Origin: Firmicutes bacterium UBA2530
GTDB taxonomy: Bacteria; Bacillota; Clostridia; Tissierellales; Sedimentibacteraceae
DNA: 64,000 bases
Reading direction: 5' to 3'
Assembly: GCA_002340985.1 (NCBI GenBank)
Contig: DDNC01000021.1
Location: forward strand, 13,309 to 77,308
The stretch's first letter is position 1. Every line of letters begins with the position of its first letter. The position numbers and the translations under genes were made by a program. The notes below the pieces were generated by a model. It was not told the origin of the DNA. It did not search any database and saw only the letters and a program-made list of their open reading frames with translations. Below, one piece after another: positions 9,159-18,916 of this stretch.

Positions 9159-10031
9159 ATGAAAAAAGTATTAATTACTGGTGCAAATAGCTATATTGGA
9201 TTAAGTGTTGAAAATTGGCTCAATCGGCAGAATGATGACTATGAAGTGAACACCATCAGCATGATTGGCGACAGCTGGAAATCCAAGTCATTTATTGGTT
9301 ATGACACTGTTTATCATGTCGCAGGAATAGCACATTCTGACACTGGGAAGATTAGCACTGAAAAAGAAAGAGTTTACCGTTCTGTAAACACGGATCTTAC
9401 TATTGCAACGGCTGAGAAGGCTAAGGCTGAAGGAGTTAAACAATTCATCTTCATGAGTTCTGCTATCGTTTATGGCGATAGTGCTCCGATAGGTAAAAAG
9501 AAAATAATAACTTGTGAAACCGTTCCTGCTCCTGCTAACTGCTACGGAGACAGTAAGCTGCAGGCTGAGATTGGAATCCAGGCACTGGAAGACAATGATT
9601 TCAAGGTGTGTATATTACGTCCACCGATGATTTATGGCAAAGGCAGTAAAGGAAACTATCCAAAGTTATCCAAAATGTCACAAATGTTACCGATGTTCCC
9701 AAAGATAAATAATACACGCTCCATGATTTATATAGAAAACCTGTGTCAGTTTGTGAAGTTGATGATTGACAACAATGAATCCGGCATTTTTTGGCCACAG
9801 AATTCAGAGTATAGTAATACAAGCGAAGTGGTAAGAATGATATCTGAAGTACATGGTAAGAAGATTTATTTGACTAAGGCTTTCAACTGGGTCTTGTATC
9901 TTGCAGGACCTTATATTGGTCTTGTTAACAAGGTATTTGGAAATTTAACTTATGATCAAAACATGAGTGACTATAAGGATACATACCAGTTGGTTGAACT
10001 AGCAGAGAGTATTAAAAATATTGAGATTTGA
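9159..10031 (+). CDS. NAD(P)-dependent epimerase/reductase, probable UDP-4-keto-6-deoxy-HexNAc reductase
   Basis: Extended SDR of 290 residues with TGANSYIG at the N-terminus, VYHVAGIAH, MSSAIVYG and the catalytic Tyr-Lys pair in CYGDSKLQAE, followed by RPPMIYG. Its position after a CapD-type dehydratase and a PglC-like transferase matches the Cap5N/WbpV/WreQ arrangement. There the third enzyme reduces the 4-keto group to give UDP-QuiNAc or UDP-FucNAc, and this role is inferred from context. A general 4-epimerase is the alternative. The start codon is 15 bases after the transferase stop. Confidence 0.82.
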   Translation: MKKVLITGANSYIGLSVENWLNRQNDDYEVNTISMIGDSWKSKSFIGYDTVYHVAGIAHSDTGKISTEKERVYRSVNTDLTIATAEKAKAEGVKQFIFMSSAIVYGDSAPIGKKKIITCETVPAPANCYGDSKLQAEIGIQALEDNDFKVCILRPPMIYGKGSKGNYPKLSKMSQMLPMFPKINNTRSMIYIENLCQFVKLMIDNNESGIFWPQNSEYSNTSEVVRMISEVHGKKIYLTKAFNWVLYLAGPYIGLVNKVFGNLTYDQNMSDYKDTYQLVELAESIKNIEI

Positions 10032-10072
10032 AAGATGATATTATTACCTTGTATTTTTGAAGGGAGATTATA

Positions 10073-11263
10073 ATGAAAGCGATTTTTTGCCATGATTTAC
10101 CTATTTATAAAGACATTAACGGAGTTTATTGTAGCACAACGCTTACTGATAGTATGTTTCAACGTTTTCTGGTCGTTGCTGACGAATTGATAGTTGCAAC
10201 CCGTGTATATTCATTGAATAAAACATATGTAGAAGCACATCAAGAACCAATAACATTAGATAAAGTAAAAATACTGGCAGCTCCTAACATGATGAGCGCC
10301 AAAGGAATGATTTTTCAAAGACGACCTTTTAAGAAAGCAATGCGTGAGACACTAAAAGATGTTGACTTAGTTTTTCTACGCGGTGGTGAATGTGCAACTG
10401 TTGCATATGAGGTTTGTCGTGAAATGAATAAACCATACCTAAGTGAGTGTGGGGGACTTAGTTGGGAAACGTTTTGGCATCATAGCTTTCTTGGCAAACT
10501 CGTTGCGCTAAGAATGGAATTAAAATCGATTCAAATAATTAAGCATGCGAATTATGTAGCATATGTAACTGAAAAATACTTACAACGAAGGTATCCGACT
10601 AAAGGAATTAGTACATACGCTTCGAATGTATATTTAAAAAATATAGATTCAGAGGTGCTCAAAAGGAGAAAGGAATGGATAGCATCCAGAAAGAAACAGG
10701 ATATCATAGTAGTCGGTACAACAGCAGCAGTAAATGTTAAATATAAAGGCCAGGAATATATTATTAGAGCTTTAGCGAGTCTAAAGAAACTTGGGTATAA
10801 AGCAAGATATGAACTTGTTGGTGGCGGTGATCAATCGTATTTAAAGAAAATCGCAGAAAAATATAATGTTTCAGATGCAGTTTATTTTTGGGGAGAGAAA
10901 ACTCATGACGAAGTGTTACACTGGTTGGATAGTATTGATATATATGCACAACCAAGTAAACAAGAGGGCTTGCCAAGGTCTTTAGTTGAGGCAATGAGTA
11001 GAGGTTGTCCAGCAATAGGGTCTACGACTGCCGGGATTCCTGAATTAATTGACAGTAATGTTGTATTCAATAATGGAAATGTAAGGCAAATTACTGAGAT
11101 TCTATCGAAGATTATTGATGGCGTACATAGATATGATATGTCTGTTCTCGCTGAACATAATTTTAATAAAGCTTGTGAGTATGAATATGAAAAAATTGAA
11201 GAACGTAGAACCGCTTTATTTAAGCAGTTTGAAGAGTATGTGAAAATAAATGCGGAAAGGTGA
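10073..11263 (+). CDS. Glycosyltransferase, family GT4-like
   Basis: 396-residue GT-B fold retaining glycosyltransferase that should add a sugar to the lipid-linked repeat unit on the cytoplasmic side. The C-terminal nucleotide-sugar half shows VGTTAAVNVKYKGQEY, YELVGGGD, VYFWGEKTHDEVLHW, and the acidic motif QPSKQEGLPRSLVEAM with its ExxxxxE acceptor pattern, then GSTTAGIPELI. The acceptor and sugar cannot be predicted. It overlaps the next gene region by a few bases at its TGA, which suggests coupling. Confidence 0.88.
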   Translation: MKAIFCHDLPIYKDINGVYCSTTLTDSMFQRFLVVADELIVATRVYSLNKTYVEAHQEPITLDKVKILAAPNMMSAKGMIFQRRPFKKAMRETLKDVDLVFLRGGECATVAYEVCREMNKPYLSECGGLSWETFWHHSFLGKLVALRMELKSIQIIKHANYVAYVTEKYLQRRYPTKGISTYASNVYLKNIDSEVLKRRKEWIASRKKQDIIVVGTTAAVNVKYKGQEYIIRALASLKKLGYKARYELVGGGDQSYLKKIAEKYNVSDAVYFWGEKTHDEVLHWLDSIDIYAQPSKQEGLPRSLVEAMSRGCPAIGSTTAGIPELIDSNVVFNNGNVRQITEILSKIIDGVHRYDMSVLAEHNFNKACEYEYEKIEERRTALFKQFEEYVKINAER

Positions 11264-11268
11264 AGAAA

Positions 11269-12390
11269 ATGAAAGCTGTATGTATAAGTTGTTTTGATTA
11301 TCACGCAACTCGAATGAAAAGCATAACTGAATATTTGTGTGACAAGGGATATGATACAAGATATATTATCACAGACTTCCAACATTTCAGCAAAGCGAGA
11401 TACCAAGCGAAATATAATGTCAACACAACACAACTGCATGTACCTGCTTATATGAAAAATGTGTCAGCTGCAAGACTCCTGTCACATTATGTTTTTGCAA
11501 ATAAAGTATATAAGAAACTTAATGAAATAAAGCCTGATATCATATATTGTATGTTCCCTCCTAATATGCTGGTTAAAAGGGTAATGCAATATAAATATAA
11601 GACAGGAGTAAAAGTAATTTTTGACTGTTATGATATGTGGCCTGAGAGTTTTCCGTATAAAAAATATGGAAAATTGTTGTCTTTACCATTTGATATTTGG
11701 CGCAACTTTAGAGATAAATATATTGAAAAGGCAGATATGCTTGTGTGTGTTTCGAATGCTTTGAGGGATACTTTTTTAACAAATTATAAAGGAGTTCCCA
11801 TAACGGTCCTCATGCCTTCTATAAGTATAGAAGGTATGCCAAGATACACCTTTGATATTGAGAATAAGATTACTTTATGCTATTTAGGAAATATCAATCA
11901 CATAACCGATATTGAATTGGGGATTGAACTATTAAGTAAGGTTGCTCAAAAAAGACCAGTTACATTACATATAATTGGTGGAGGCAAGAATCATGATGAT
12001 TTTGTGCAAAAATTAGAGGCAAGCAGAATACAAGTCATTAGCCATGGAGTTGTGTTTGATGATGAAATAAAAAAATATATATTTGGTCAATGTAACTTTG
12101 GGCTAAATATTCCACGCGAATGGGTGAAATCTACCATGTCTCTCAAATCAATAGAATATATGAATGTCGGGTTGCCATTTATAAATAGTGGTGTTGGAGA
12201 TACTTATGACATTGTTAATGATAATAATATCGGAATTAGTATAGATAGGGTGGACATCGATAAGACAGTGAAAACAATACTTAGTGTATCAAATAAGGAA
12301 CTTAGAAATATGCATGATTGTTGTGTTGCTTATTATATTAACAATTTTGCTAATCAGAATTTAGATACTATTTTTGATAGTATTATATGA
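11269..12390 (+). CDS. Glycosyltransferase, GT-B type
   Basis: Probable second glycosyltransferase, 373 residues from ATG 11269, which has AAAGG eight bases upstream; an in-frame GTG at 11260 overlaps the previous stop and is less likely. The N-terminal domain contains DCYDMWPESFPYKKYG, typical of GT4 relatives. The C-terminal domain has CYLGNINHITDIELGIELL, LHIIGGG, VFDDEIKKYI, and KSIEYMNVGLPFINSGVGD. It belongs to the polysaccharide operon. Sugar specificity is unknown. Confidence 0.82.
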   Translation: MKAVCISCFDYHATRMKSITEYLCDKGYDTRYIITDFQHFSKARYQAKYNVNTTQLHVPAYMKNVSAARLLSHYVFANKVYKKLNEIKPDIIYCMFPPNMLVKRVMQYKYKTGVKVIFDCYDMWPESFPYKKYGKLLSLPFDIWRNFRDKYIEKADMLVCVSNALRDTFLTNYKGVPITVLMPSISIEGMPRYTFDIENKITLCYLGNINHITDIELGIELLSKVAQKRPVTLHIIGGGKNHDDFVQKLEASRIQVISHGVVFDDEIKKYIFGQCNFGLNIPREWVKSTMSLKSIEYMNVGLPFINSGVGDTYDIVNDNNIGISIDRVDIDKTVKTILSVSNKELRNMHDCCVAYYINNFANQNLDTIFDSII

Positions 12391-12440
12391 TTTAAATAAT
12401 GTTTTAAGGGTTATATATTTAGTATCAAGGAGAATGAAGA

Positions 12441-13583
12441 GTGGGAGAATGCTTATATTACTTAATATGGTTAATAAATATAATATTTGCTCTTACTAAG
12501 AAGAAAAGTAAATTTATTGTATTCATTACAATCATATTTTTTGGTTTAGTATTTTGTGGCAACAATGGTGAAAATGGAGATGCATATCTATACAGGTTGT
12601 TTTTAACTAACCCTAATGCAGGTGTTAATATTACTGAGCAAGGGTTTAAATGGCTCGCTGATTTTTTGCGAATTGTAGGAATTAATAACTATGGGTTATG
12701 TTTGATGGTAATTTTTATAATATCATTGTTATTTTTTATATTGTCAGTTCGTCAAATAACCAATAACATTCACCCATTAATTTCCATAATGATGGTTTTC
12801 CCATTCTTGTTATTTGCAACTGCAATTCGATTTGCCTTAGCATTTAGTATTTCATTATACGCAATAACAGAGTTAGCCACAAAAAATAGGAAAATTAAAT
12901 TTATTCTGTTAGTGATGGCGGCATCATCGCTTCATACTGTGATGATAACTAATCTTCTATTTTTGTTGGTATCAAGCTCACGTGTGCGACGAGGTGCAGC
13001 GCATGGAAAAGGCAAACTTGCAATTCAAATCATAGCAGCGGTAATTATTCTGTATTGTTTTGTTGTGGTATCACTTGGCAATAGATTACCTTTTAGTAGT
13101 ACTATTATAAGCCTGTTAATTAAGCTTTTTCCAACTCAAGGTTTTAAGATAGAAGCATATTTTTCTACAAGAACAAATTTAGGTTTTATGGCATTATACT
13201 TAGTTTATTTTGTAGGGTTATATGTCTCATCGTATTTACGTAAATTTGTTTTTAGGTATATAGATTCTTTTGCTTTGGAGTTTGTTAATTTTACGGAGTT
13301 TGCATATTATATCAATGTTATATGTTTTTTATTTTTGCCGCTTTATAATCTTAGCTTGAATTTTCACAGATTACTGATAATGCCAACTATGGTTAATGCA
13401 TTGGTATTTTCGGGAATAATGAAATCTTATAATAATAGGCGATTTCTTTCACGAGGAGCTATGTATGTTGGTAAAATTGAAATACTGGAGATTGTCAGTA
13501 TTCTGGTATGGATGATACCATTGATAATGAAAATAAATTCAATATCTATAGGAAATATTTTCAAAGTAAATGTCTTATTATAG
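12441..13583 (+). CDS. EpsG-family polysaccharide polymerase-like membrane protein
   Basis: Very hydrophobic protein of 380 residues with about ten predicted membrane segments. The N-terminal region has the EpsG-type pattern of two hydrophobic segments followed by a conserved acidic loop, here CGNNGENGDAYLYRL. EpsG-like proteins are thought to polymerise lipid-linked repeat units, which is the expected missing function beside a flippase and three glycosyltransferases. GTG start at 12441 with GGAG nine bases upstream. Confidence 0.75.
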   Translation: MGECLYYLIWLINIIFALTKKKSKFIVFITIIFFGLVFCGNNGENGDAYLYRLFLTNPNAGVNITEQGFKWLADFLRIVGINNYGLCLMVIFIISLLFFILSVRQITNNIHPLISIMMVFPFLLFATAIRFALAFSISLYAITELATKNRKIKFILLVMAASSLHTVMITNLLFLLVSSSRVRRGAAHGKGKLAIQIIAAVIILYCFVVVSLGNRLPFSSTIISLLIKLFPTQGFKIEAYFSTRTNLGFMALYLVYFVGLYVSSYLRKFVFRYIDSFALEFVNFTEFAYYINVICFLFLPLYNLSLNFHRLLIMPTMVNALVFSGIMKSYNNRRFLSRGAMYVGKIEILEIVSILVWMIPLIMKINSISIGNIFKVNVLL

Positions 13584-13681
13584 TTTCTTAATAATAAGCT
13601 ACTAAGATATGGCTTGATTTCATCAATTTAGTGTATATCTGTTAGCTTTAGAAACAAATTAATTATGAGGAAGTGAGTAAT

Positions 13682-15199
13682 ATGAGTCGTAGTAAAAGCT
13701 TTATAAACAATGCAATTTGGGATCTCAGTTACTATTTAATTGTAATAGCCTTGGGCTTTTTAGCGCCTAGATATATTATAATAACCTATGGGTCAGAGGT
13801 AAACGGTCTATCTTCTACAATTACTCAAATACTTAATATTATTTTGCTTTTGCAATCAGGAGCAACTACCGCCTCTGTTTACTCTTTATTCAAGCCGATT
13901 GCGGATAATGACATACAAGATATAAGCAAACGAATAGAGTCATCGGAAAAGTTTTTCAAAAAGATATCTGTTATTTTTGCTGTTGTAATGTTGGTTGTTG
14001 CGACTGTAACATCAGTACTAATTGAAAGTGAGCTTAATAGGAATTTTATCTTTATTGCATTTGTTATAATGGGTTTTAAAAGTTTTTTAGATTTGTTTTT
14101 TACGTCTAAGCTTAGAGTTGTATTTACAGCTTTTCAACAGAAGTACATCATTTCTATAGCAACACTTATAGAGCAAGTTATTTACTATACATTAGTTTTT
14201 TTGATATTATATTTTAAAATTCATTTTTTATTTTTATATTTAGCACTTTTCATTGGTTGTGTTATTAGAATTATGTATTTGGAAATTGAATATACGAAAA
14301 AATACGGAAAGCTAATCCCAAAGTATACAGGAGGAGATGTAGATAAGATACCAGGAAGAACATATTCATTTATAAATGAAGTTTCACATAGCATAGTTGG
14401 TTCTTCAATCACGGTTATGATGTCGCTTATGTATGGACTTCAGGAAACAAGTGTGTACTCTGTTTATGCTTTAGTTGGCTCAGCTCTGAGCTTGGTCTCT
14501 ACAGCTTTATATTCCGCTTTCGCACCTGGCTTTGGAAATCTTGCTGCGACAGAAGATAAGAAAAATGCATTCAGAGTTTTTTCTGTTTTCCAGTTCATAT
14601 ATGTTATGTTAAACACATTCCTCTTTATGTGTATGCTGTATATGATGTTGCCGTTTGTTTCGATTTATATAAAAGGTGCAACTGATATCAATTACATAAA
14701 TCCAATGCTTGCTTGCTTGCTTGCTTTTCAAGGAATAGTGTCAGCTTACAGAATTCCATATAATATTATCGTATCATCTTATGGATTTTTCAAAGAAACG
14801 TGGATACAACCAGTAATTTGCGCAGTATTGTCTATTGCACTGTCATTTGTGTTTGGCAGACTTAATTATTCTTTTGTTCTAATAGGCCCAATCATTTTCT
14901 ACCTTACTAACTTTATTTATCAATATTTCAGATTAAAAAAATTGGTGCCACATTTGACTTCAAACAGGGTCTTTACATTATTTGGCGTTTCATGTATGGG
15001 GTTTGCTTTAACTGCTATTACAAGCAAATTTATACAGGCCCAAGAAGGGATATTAGCATGGATTTGCAATGGAATGGTTTATGCATCCATTGCTACCGTA
15101 TATCTTGTGTTTATGTCGTTGATTTTTGACAGAAAAGATTTAGCTTTATCCATAGACTATATTAAAAGAATGTTAGGGAAAAGGAGAAGCAATGTCTAA
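13682..15199 (+). CDS. Lipid-linked oligosaccharide flippase (Wzx/MVF-like)
   Basis: About 505 residues and 12-14 predicted membrane helices; moves undecaprenyl-linked repeat units across the membrane. ATG 13682 fits the GAGG site at 13667 better than the in-frame GTG at 13673. The N-terminus (NAIWDLSYYLIVIALGFLAPRY) and the SSTITQILNIILLLQSG segment are typical of polysaccharide flippases. A (GCTT)5 tract at 14707-14726 encodes residues around 342-348 and could cause reversible frameshifts. The gene overlaps the next start by 8 bases. Confidence 0.87.
   Translation: MSRSKSFINNAIWDLSYYLIVIALGFLAPRYIIITYGSEVNGLSSTITQILNIILLLQSGATTASVYSLFKPIADNDIQDISKRIESSEKFFKKISVIFAVVMLVVATVTSVLIESELNRNFIFIAFVIMGFKSFLDLFFTSKLRVVFTAFQQKYIISIATLIEQVIYYTLVFLILYFKIHFLFLYLALFIGCVIRIMYLEIEYTKKYGKLIPKYTGGDVDKIPGRTYSFINEVSHSIVGSSITVMMSLMYGLQETSVYSVYALVGSALSLVSTALYSAFAPGFGNLAATEDKKNAFRVFSVFQFIYVMLNTFLFMCMLYMMLPFVSIYIKGATDINYINPMLACLLAFQGIVSAYRIPYNIIVSSYGFFKETWIQPVICAVLSIALSFVFGRLNYSFVLIGPIIFYLTNFIYQYFRLKKLVPHLTSNRVFTLFGVSCMGFALTAITSKFIQAQEGILAWICNGMVYASIATVYLVFMSLIFDRKDLALSIDYIKRMLGKRRSNV
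14707..14726 (+). repeat. Tetranucleotide repeat (GCTT)5 inside the flippase gene
   Basis: Five perfect tandem copies of GCTT within a coding sequence. Because the unit is four bases, gain or loss of one copy shifts the reading frame. The local peptide is ACLLA-like and hydrophobic, so membrane-helix composition may also favour such codons. Confidence 0.85.
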
Positions 15200-16166
15200 A
15201 TATGTGTTTTTTGTAAATGTTGATGGATACAGAAAATATACTGCTTATGCAGCTCAAAATGCTGGTGCATTAATTCCTCATATCAAAGGCAGAGGGATAA
15301 AAAGGTTGTTTGAAATTCATAATGCATGGTCGTTGAATAGAAAATATGAACTGCCAGGAAAAAGCATATGGTATAAATACTGTTTTAATGAAAAGGAAGT
15401 TGATATAAATGAGGATATATATTTTGTGTGTTATGAATCATTTCATATGACTTATTCACGCAAATATTTATCCTATCTGAGAAACAAATATATAAATGCA
15501 AAGTTTGTTTTCTTTTTTTCTAATCCAGTTGATGAATATAATTTTGAGAAGCTTAAAAGTGTAAGAGACCTTTATGATGTTATTTTTACTTTTAACGAAA
15601 AAGATGCTAAAGATAACGACTTTATTTATTGCAATTGCGACACATTCAAGTTGATACCCGTGCCTGAATGCCCGGAGTATAAGAGTGATGTATTTTTCGT
15701 TGGCTCAGATAAGGGAAGACTTGAATTATTACTGTCTGTATTTGAGAAGCTGACAGATGCGGGACTTGTATGTGACTTTCACATTGTCAATGTTCCTGAG
15801 AATAAGCAAAGATATGCAGATAGGATAAAATACAATCAGAGGATTTCCTATGATGAAGTTCTACATCGTGTAAAAAGTACAAGATGTGTTTTGGAAATTT
15901 TACAGAACAGCAATAATTATTATTCCATTAGAACATTAGAGGCACTTCAGTATCATAAAAAACTTCTCACATCAAACATTGGGGTGGTAAAGCAGTGGTT
16001 TTACAAACCAGAAATAATACAATGTTTTGATAATTATTTTGATATTAATACGGACTTTGTGTTGCAATATATTGATGAAGAACTGTATTCAGATATAGAT
16101 ATTGGTTCATTTGAACGATTTGCAAACTTCTTAGAATCAATATTTAGCGAAAGAAGCTGTAATTGA
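15192..16166 (+). CDS. Probable glycosyltransferase of the polysaccharide locus
   Basis: 324-residue soluble protein of weakly recognised family. Features visible are VFFVNVDGYRKYTAYAAQNAG at the start, a central VFFVGSDKGRLELLL strand-helix unit and a late segment RCVLEILQNSNNYYSIRTLEAL. This resembles the donor-binding half of lipopolysaccharide-type GT-B transferases. It starts inside the end of the flippase gene (8-base overlap), so translational coupling is likely. It could be the third glycosyltransferase. Assignment rests mainly on context and the late C-terminal motif. Confidence 0.55.
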   Translation: MSKYVFFVNVDGYRKYTAYAAQNAGALIPHIKGRGIKRLFEIHNAWSLNRKYELPGKSIWYKYCFNEKEVDINEDIYFVCYESFHMTYSRKYLSYLRNKYINAKFVFFFSNPVDEYNFEKLKSVRDLYDVIFTFNEKDAKDNDFIYCNCDTFKLIPVPECPEYKSDVFFVGSDKGRLELLLSVFEKLTDAGLVCDFHIVNVPENKQRYADRIKYNQRISYDEVLHRVKSTRCVLEILQNSNNYYSIRTLEALQYHKKLLTSNIGVVKQWFYKPEIIQCFDNYFDINTDFVLQYIDEELYSDIDIGSFERFANFLESIFSERSCN

Positions 16167-16351
16167 TGATTGAAAGTATGCAACTCGAATTAATTCAAAA
16201 AGAAATTAATGAAGAAAATAGACTGCGAGAATGCACAGTAAGTTTTTCAAAGCAACATTTGTTAAATGATCTTGTCCACAATACAATTACAAAGAATGTG
16301 TCTAGCTTCTTAACGATATACATAAGTATCATTATAGGATCAAAGATATAA
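16166..16351 (+). CDS. Small open frame of uncertain reality, possible gene remnant
   Basis: 61 codons starting at the ATG that overlaps the previous stop. No ribosome site is evident and no family is recognised. The first half is charged and helical; the second half is more hydrophobic. It may be a leftover of a larger gene lost between the glycosyltransferase and rfbA. Confidence 0.2.
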   Translation: MIESMQLELIQKEINEENRLRECTVSFSKQHLLNDLVHNTITKNVSSFLTIYISIIIGSKI

Positions 16352-16387
16352 TGAATGTAATCAATTTATAAAAGGGAGGTATTTGAT

Positions 16388-17272
16388 ATGAAAGGAATTA
16401 TACTTGCTGGTGGAGCGGGCACTCGACTCTATCCGCTTACAATGGTTACATCAAAACAATTACTGCCGGTTTATGATAAACCGATGGTTTATTATCCGTT
16501 ATCAACGCTGATGTTAGCTGGAATAAAGGATATACTTATTATTTCGACACCGGAAGATTTACCTAATTTTGAGCGTCTTCTTGGAGATGGTAGTCAGTAT
16601 GGGGTGAAACTGTCATATAAAGTTCAACTTTCTCCAGATGGTCTTGCCCAGGCTTTCTTGATTGGTGAGGACTTTATTGGTGATGATCTATGTGCCATGG
16701 TACTTGGAGACAATATTTTTTATGGTGGTGGACTGGTAGATAAACTTAATTTGGCGGTCAAAAATGCTAAGGAAGGATATGCGACAATCTTTGGCTACTA
16801 TGTGCATGATCCGGAGAGGTTTGGGATAATGGAGTTTGATGATAAAGAAAAGATTCTATCAGTGGAGGAAAAACCCAAGAATCCGAAAAGCAATTACTGT
16901 ATTACAGGTTTATATTTCTATGATAATCGTGTTGTAGAATATGCTAAGAAGGTTAAGCCATCTGCTCGTGGAGAACTCGAGATCACATCTCTTAACGACC
17001 TATATTTACAGAATGGGATGCTAAAAGGTATTGTTCTTGGACGCGGGTTTGCCTGGCTTGATACTGGGACGATGGATAGTCTGGTAGAGGCATCTAATTT
17101 TGTACAAATGATTGAAAAACGTCAGGGTCTGAAGATTTCTGCCCCAGAAGAAATTGCTTATAGAAACAAGTGGATTGATAAGGAAAAATTGCTTGAATCG
17201 GCAGAACGTTATGGGAAATCTCCATATGGCATGCATTTAAAGAATGTTGCAGAAGGAAAAATTGTATACTAA
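16388..17272 (+). CDS. rfbA: Glucose-1-phosphate thymidylyltransferase
   Basis: Makes dTDP-glucose from dTTP and glucose-1-phosphate. 294 residues, normal length. The nucleotide-binding motif [13 protein letters not shown] is at residues 6-18, followed by [36 protein letters not shown] and [10 protein letters not shown]; all are diagnostic. AAGGGAGG precedes the ATG. It leads a rfbA-rfbC-rfbB run whose products feed the aminotransferase downstream. A degenerate copy of this fold is fused to a DNA-binding domain at 20083. Confidence 0.97.
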   Translation: MKGIILAGGAGTRLYPLTMVTSKQLLPVYDKPMVYYPLSTLMLAGIKDILIISTPEDLPNFERLLGDGSQYGVKLSYKVQLSPDGLAQAFLIGEDFIGDDLCAMVLGDNIFYGGGLVDKLNLAVKNAKEGYATIFGYYVHDPERFGIMEFDDKEKILSVEEKPKNPKSNYCITGLYFYDNRVVEYAKKVKPSARGELEITSLNDLYLQNGMLKGIVLGRGFAWLDTGTMDSLVEASNFVQMIEKRQGLKISAPEEIAYRNKWIDKEKLLESAERYGKSPYGMHLKNVAEGKIVY

Positions 17273-17290
17273 TGAAGTGGAGCAAAGATT

Positions 17291-17860
17291 ATGAGTAATA
17301 TCGCATTTACAGAAACAAAGATAAATGGTGTTTATATTATCGATACAAAGGTTTACGGAGACTATCGCGGATACTTTATGGAAACATATAAAGAAAAAGA
17401 TTTTAAAGCTGCTGGGTTAGATTATACTTTTGTCCAAGATAACCAGTCTAGTTCAAGAAGAGGTGTCTTGCGTGGCTTACATTTTCAAAAAACTCATCCG
17501 CAAGCAAAACTCGTACGTGTTCTGAAAGGAGAGGTCTTTGACGTTGCGGTTGATTTGCGTAAAGGCAGTAAAACTTATGGACAATGGGTTGGTGTGCTAT
17601 TATCAGAAGATAATAGAAAACAATTGATGATTCCCCGTGGATTTGCGCATGGTTTTATGGTTGTTAGCGATCATGCTGAGTTTGCTTACAAGTGTGACGA
17701 TTTTTATCACTCGGAAGATGAAGGAGGACTTATATATAATGATTCTGACATTGCCATTGATTGGCCGGATGTTGGTGAAATAATTCTCAGCGAGAAGGAT
17801 TTAAAGAATCCAACACTTGCTGAATCAAAGATAGAGTTTTTAACTGGAGGGTTACTATGA
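17291..17860 (+). CDS. rfbC: dTDP-4-dehydrorhamnose 3,5-epimerase
   Basis: Epimerises dTDP-4-keto-6-deoxyglucose at C3 and C5. 189 residues. Cupin-fold landmarks are DYRGYFMETY, FVQDNQSSSRRGVLRGLHFQ with the catalytic histidine, GEVFDVAVDLR, and PRGFAHGF. The stop overlaps the rfbB start by four bases. Its presence implies an L-configured sugar. No rfbD reductase is present in the window, so the 4-keto product is probably aminated rather than reduced to rhamnose. Confidence 0.96.
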   Translation: MSNIAFTETKINGVYIIDTKVYGDYRGYFMETYKEKDFKAAGLDYTFVQDNQSSSRRGVLRGLHFQKTHPQAKLVRVLKGEVFDVAVDLRKGSKTYGQWVGVLLSEDNRKQLMIPRGFAHGFMVVSDHAEFAYKCDDFYHSEDEGGLIYNDSDIAIDWPDVGEIILSEKDLKNPTLAESKIEFLTGGLL

Positions 17861-18876
17861 TAATACTTGTTACCGGAGGAGCTGGCTTCATAGGTTCCAA
17901 CTTCATCTACTATATGCTCGGAGAATATACAGGCTCAAAGATTGTATGTGTGGATTGCCTTACATATGCAGGAAATATGTCCACGTTAACAGAAGCTATG
18001 GAGAGTCCGAATTTTGTTTTCTATAAGACAAATATCTGCGACAGAAAGGCTGTGTATGAAATCTTTGAAAAAGAACATCCGGACATAGTAGTCAATTTTG
18101 CTGCAGAGAGCCATGTTGATCGTTCTATCGAAACACCAGAAGTTTTCCTTCATACAAATATCCTAGGTACACAGGTCATGATGGATGCGTGCCGAAAGTA
18201 TGGAGTACAGCGTTACCATCAAGTATCCACTGATGAAGTATATGGTGACCTACCACTTGATAGACCGGATCAGTTTTTCACAGAAGCAACACCTATTCAT
18301 ACAAGCAGCCCATACAGTGCTTCAAAAGCAAGTGCTGACCTCTTGGTTCAGGCATATAATCGTACATTTGGGTTGCCTGTTACTATAAGTCGTTGCTCTA
18401 ATAACTATGGTCCGTACCATTTTCCGGAGAAGCTGATTCCGCTTATGATTGCAAATGCACTTTATGATAAGCCTCTTCCTGTTTATGGCAAGGGCGATAA
18501 TGTTCGAGACTGGCTCTATGTGGAGGATCATTGCAAAGCTATCGATCTTATAATTCATAATGGTACGGTTGGTGAGGTTTATAACATTGGCGGGCATAAT
18601 GAGATGCGTAATATTGATATTGTAAAGCTGATCTGCCATAAGCTTGGCAAACCAGAAAGCTTAATAACTTATGTAACAGATCGAAAAGGTCACGATATGC
18701 GCTATGCTATTGACCCGACGAAAATATATGATGAACTTGGTTGGCTTCCTGAGACGAAATTCGAGGATGGTATAAATAAGACAATAGATTGGTATCTCAA
18801 TAACAAGAAATGGTGGGAGGCCATAATTGACGGTGAATATCGGGACTACTATGAGCGCATGTATGCTAATAAGTAA
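17857..18876 (+). CDS. rfbB: dTDP-glucose 4,6-dehydratase
   Basis: Converts dTDP-glucose to dTDP-4-keto-6-deoxyglucose. 339 residues. Extended SDR with TGGAGFIGSNF at the N-terminus, AAESHVDRSIE, STDEVYGDL, and the catalytic YSASKAS. DVRDWLYVEDHCKAI and YNIGG close the substrate domain. The ATG at 17857 overlaps the last codon of rfbC, so expression is coupled. Confidence 0.97.
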   Translation: MIILVTGGAGFIGSNFIYYMLGEYTGSKIVCVDCLTYAGNMSTLTEAMESPNFVFYKTNICDRKAVYEIFEKEHPDIVVNFAAESHVDRSIETPEVFLHTNILGTQVMMDACRKYGVQRYHQVSTDEVYGDLPLDRPDQFFTEATPIHTSSPYSASKASADLLVQAYNRTFGLPVTISRCSNNYGPYHFPEKLIPLMIANALYDKPLPVYGKGDNVRDWLYVEDHCKAIDLIIHNGTVGEVYNIGGHNEMRNIDIVKLICHKLGKPESLITYVTDRKGHDMRYAIDPTKIYDELGWLPETKFEDGINKTIDWYLNNKKWWEAIIDGEYRDYYERMYANK

Positions 18877-18916
18877 CACAGTTTAATATTAATCAATCGT
18901 ATAAAGGAGAAAATAA

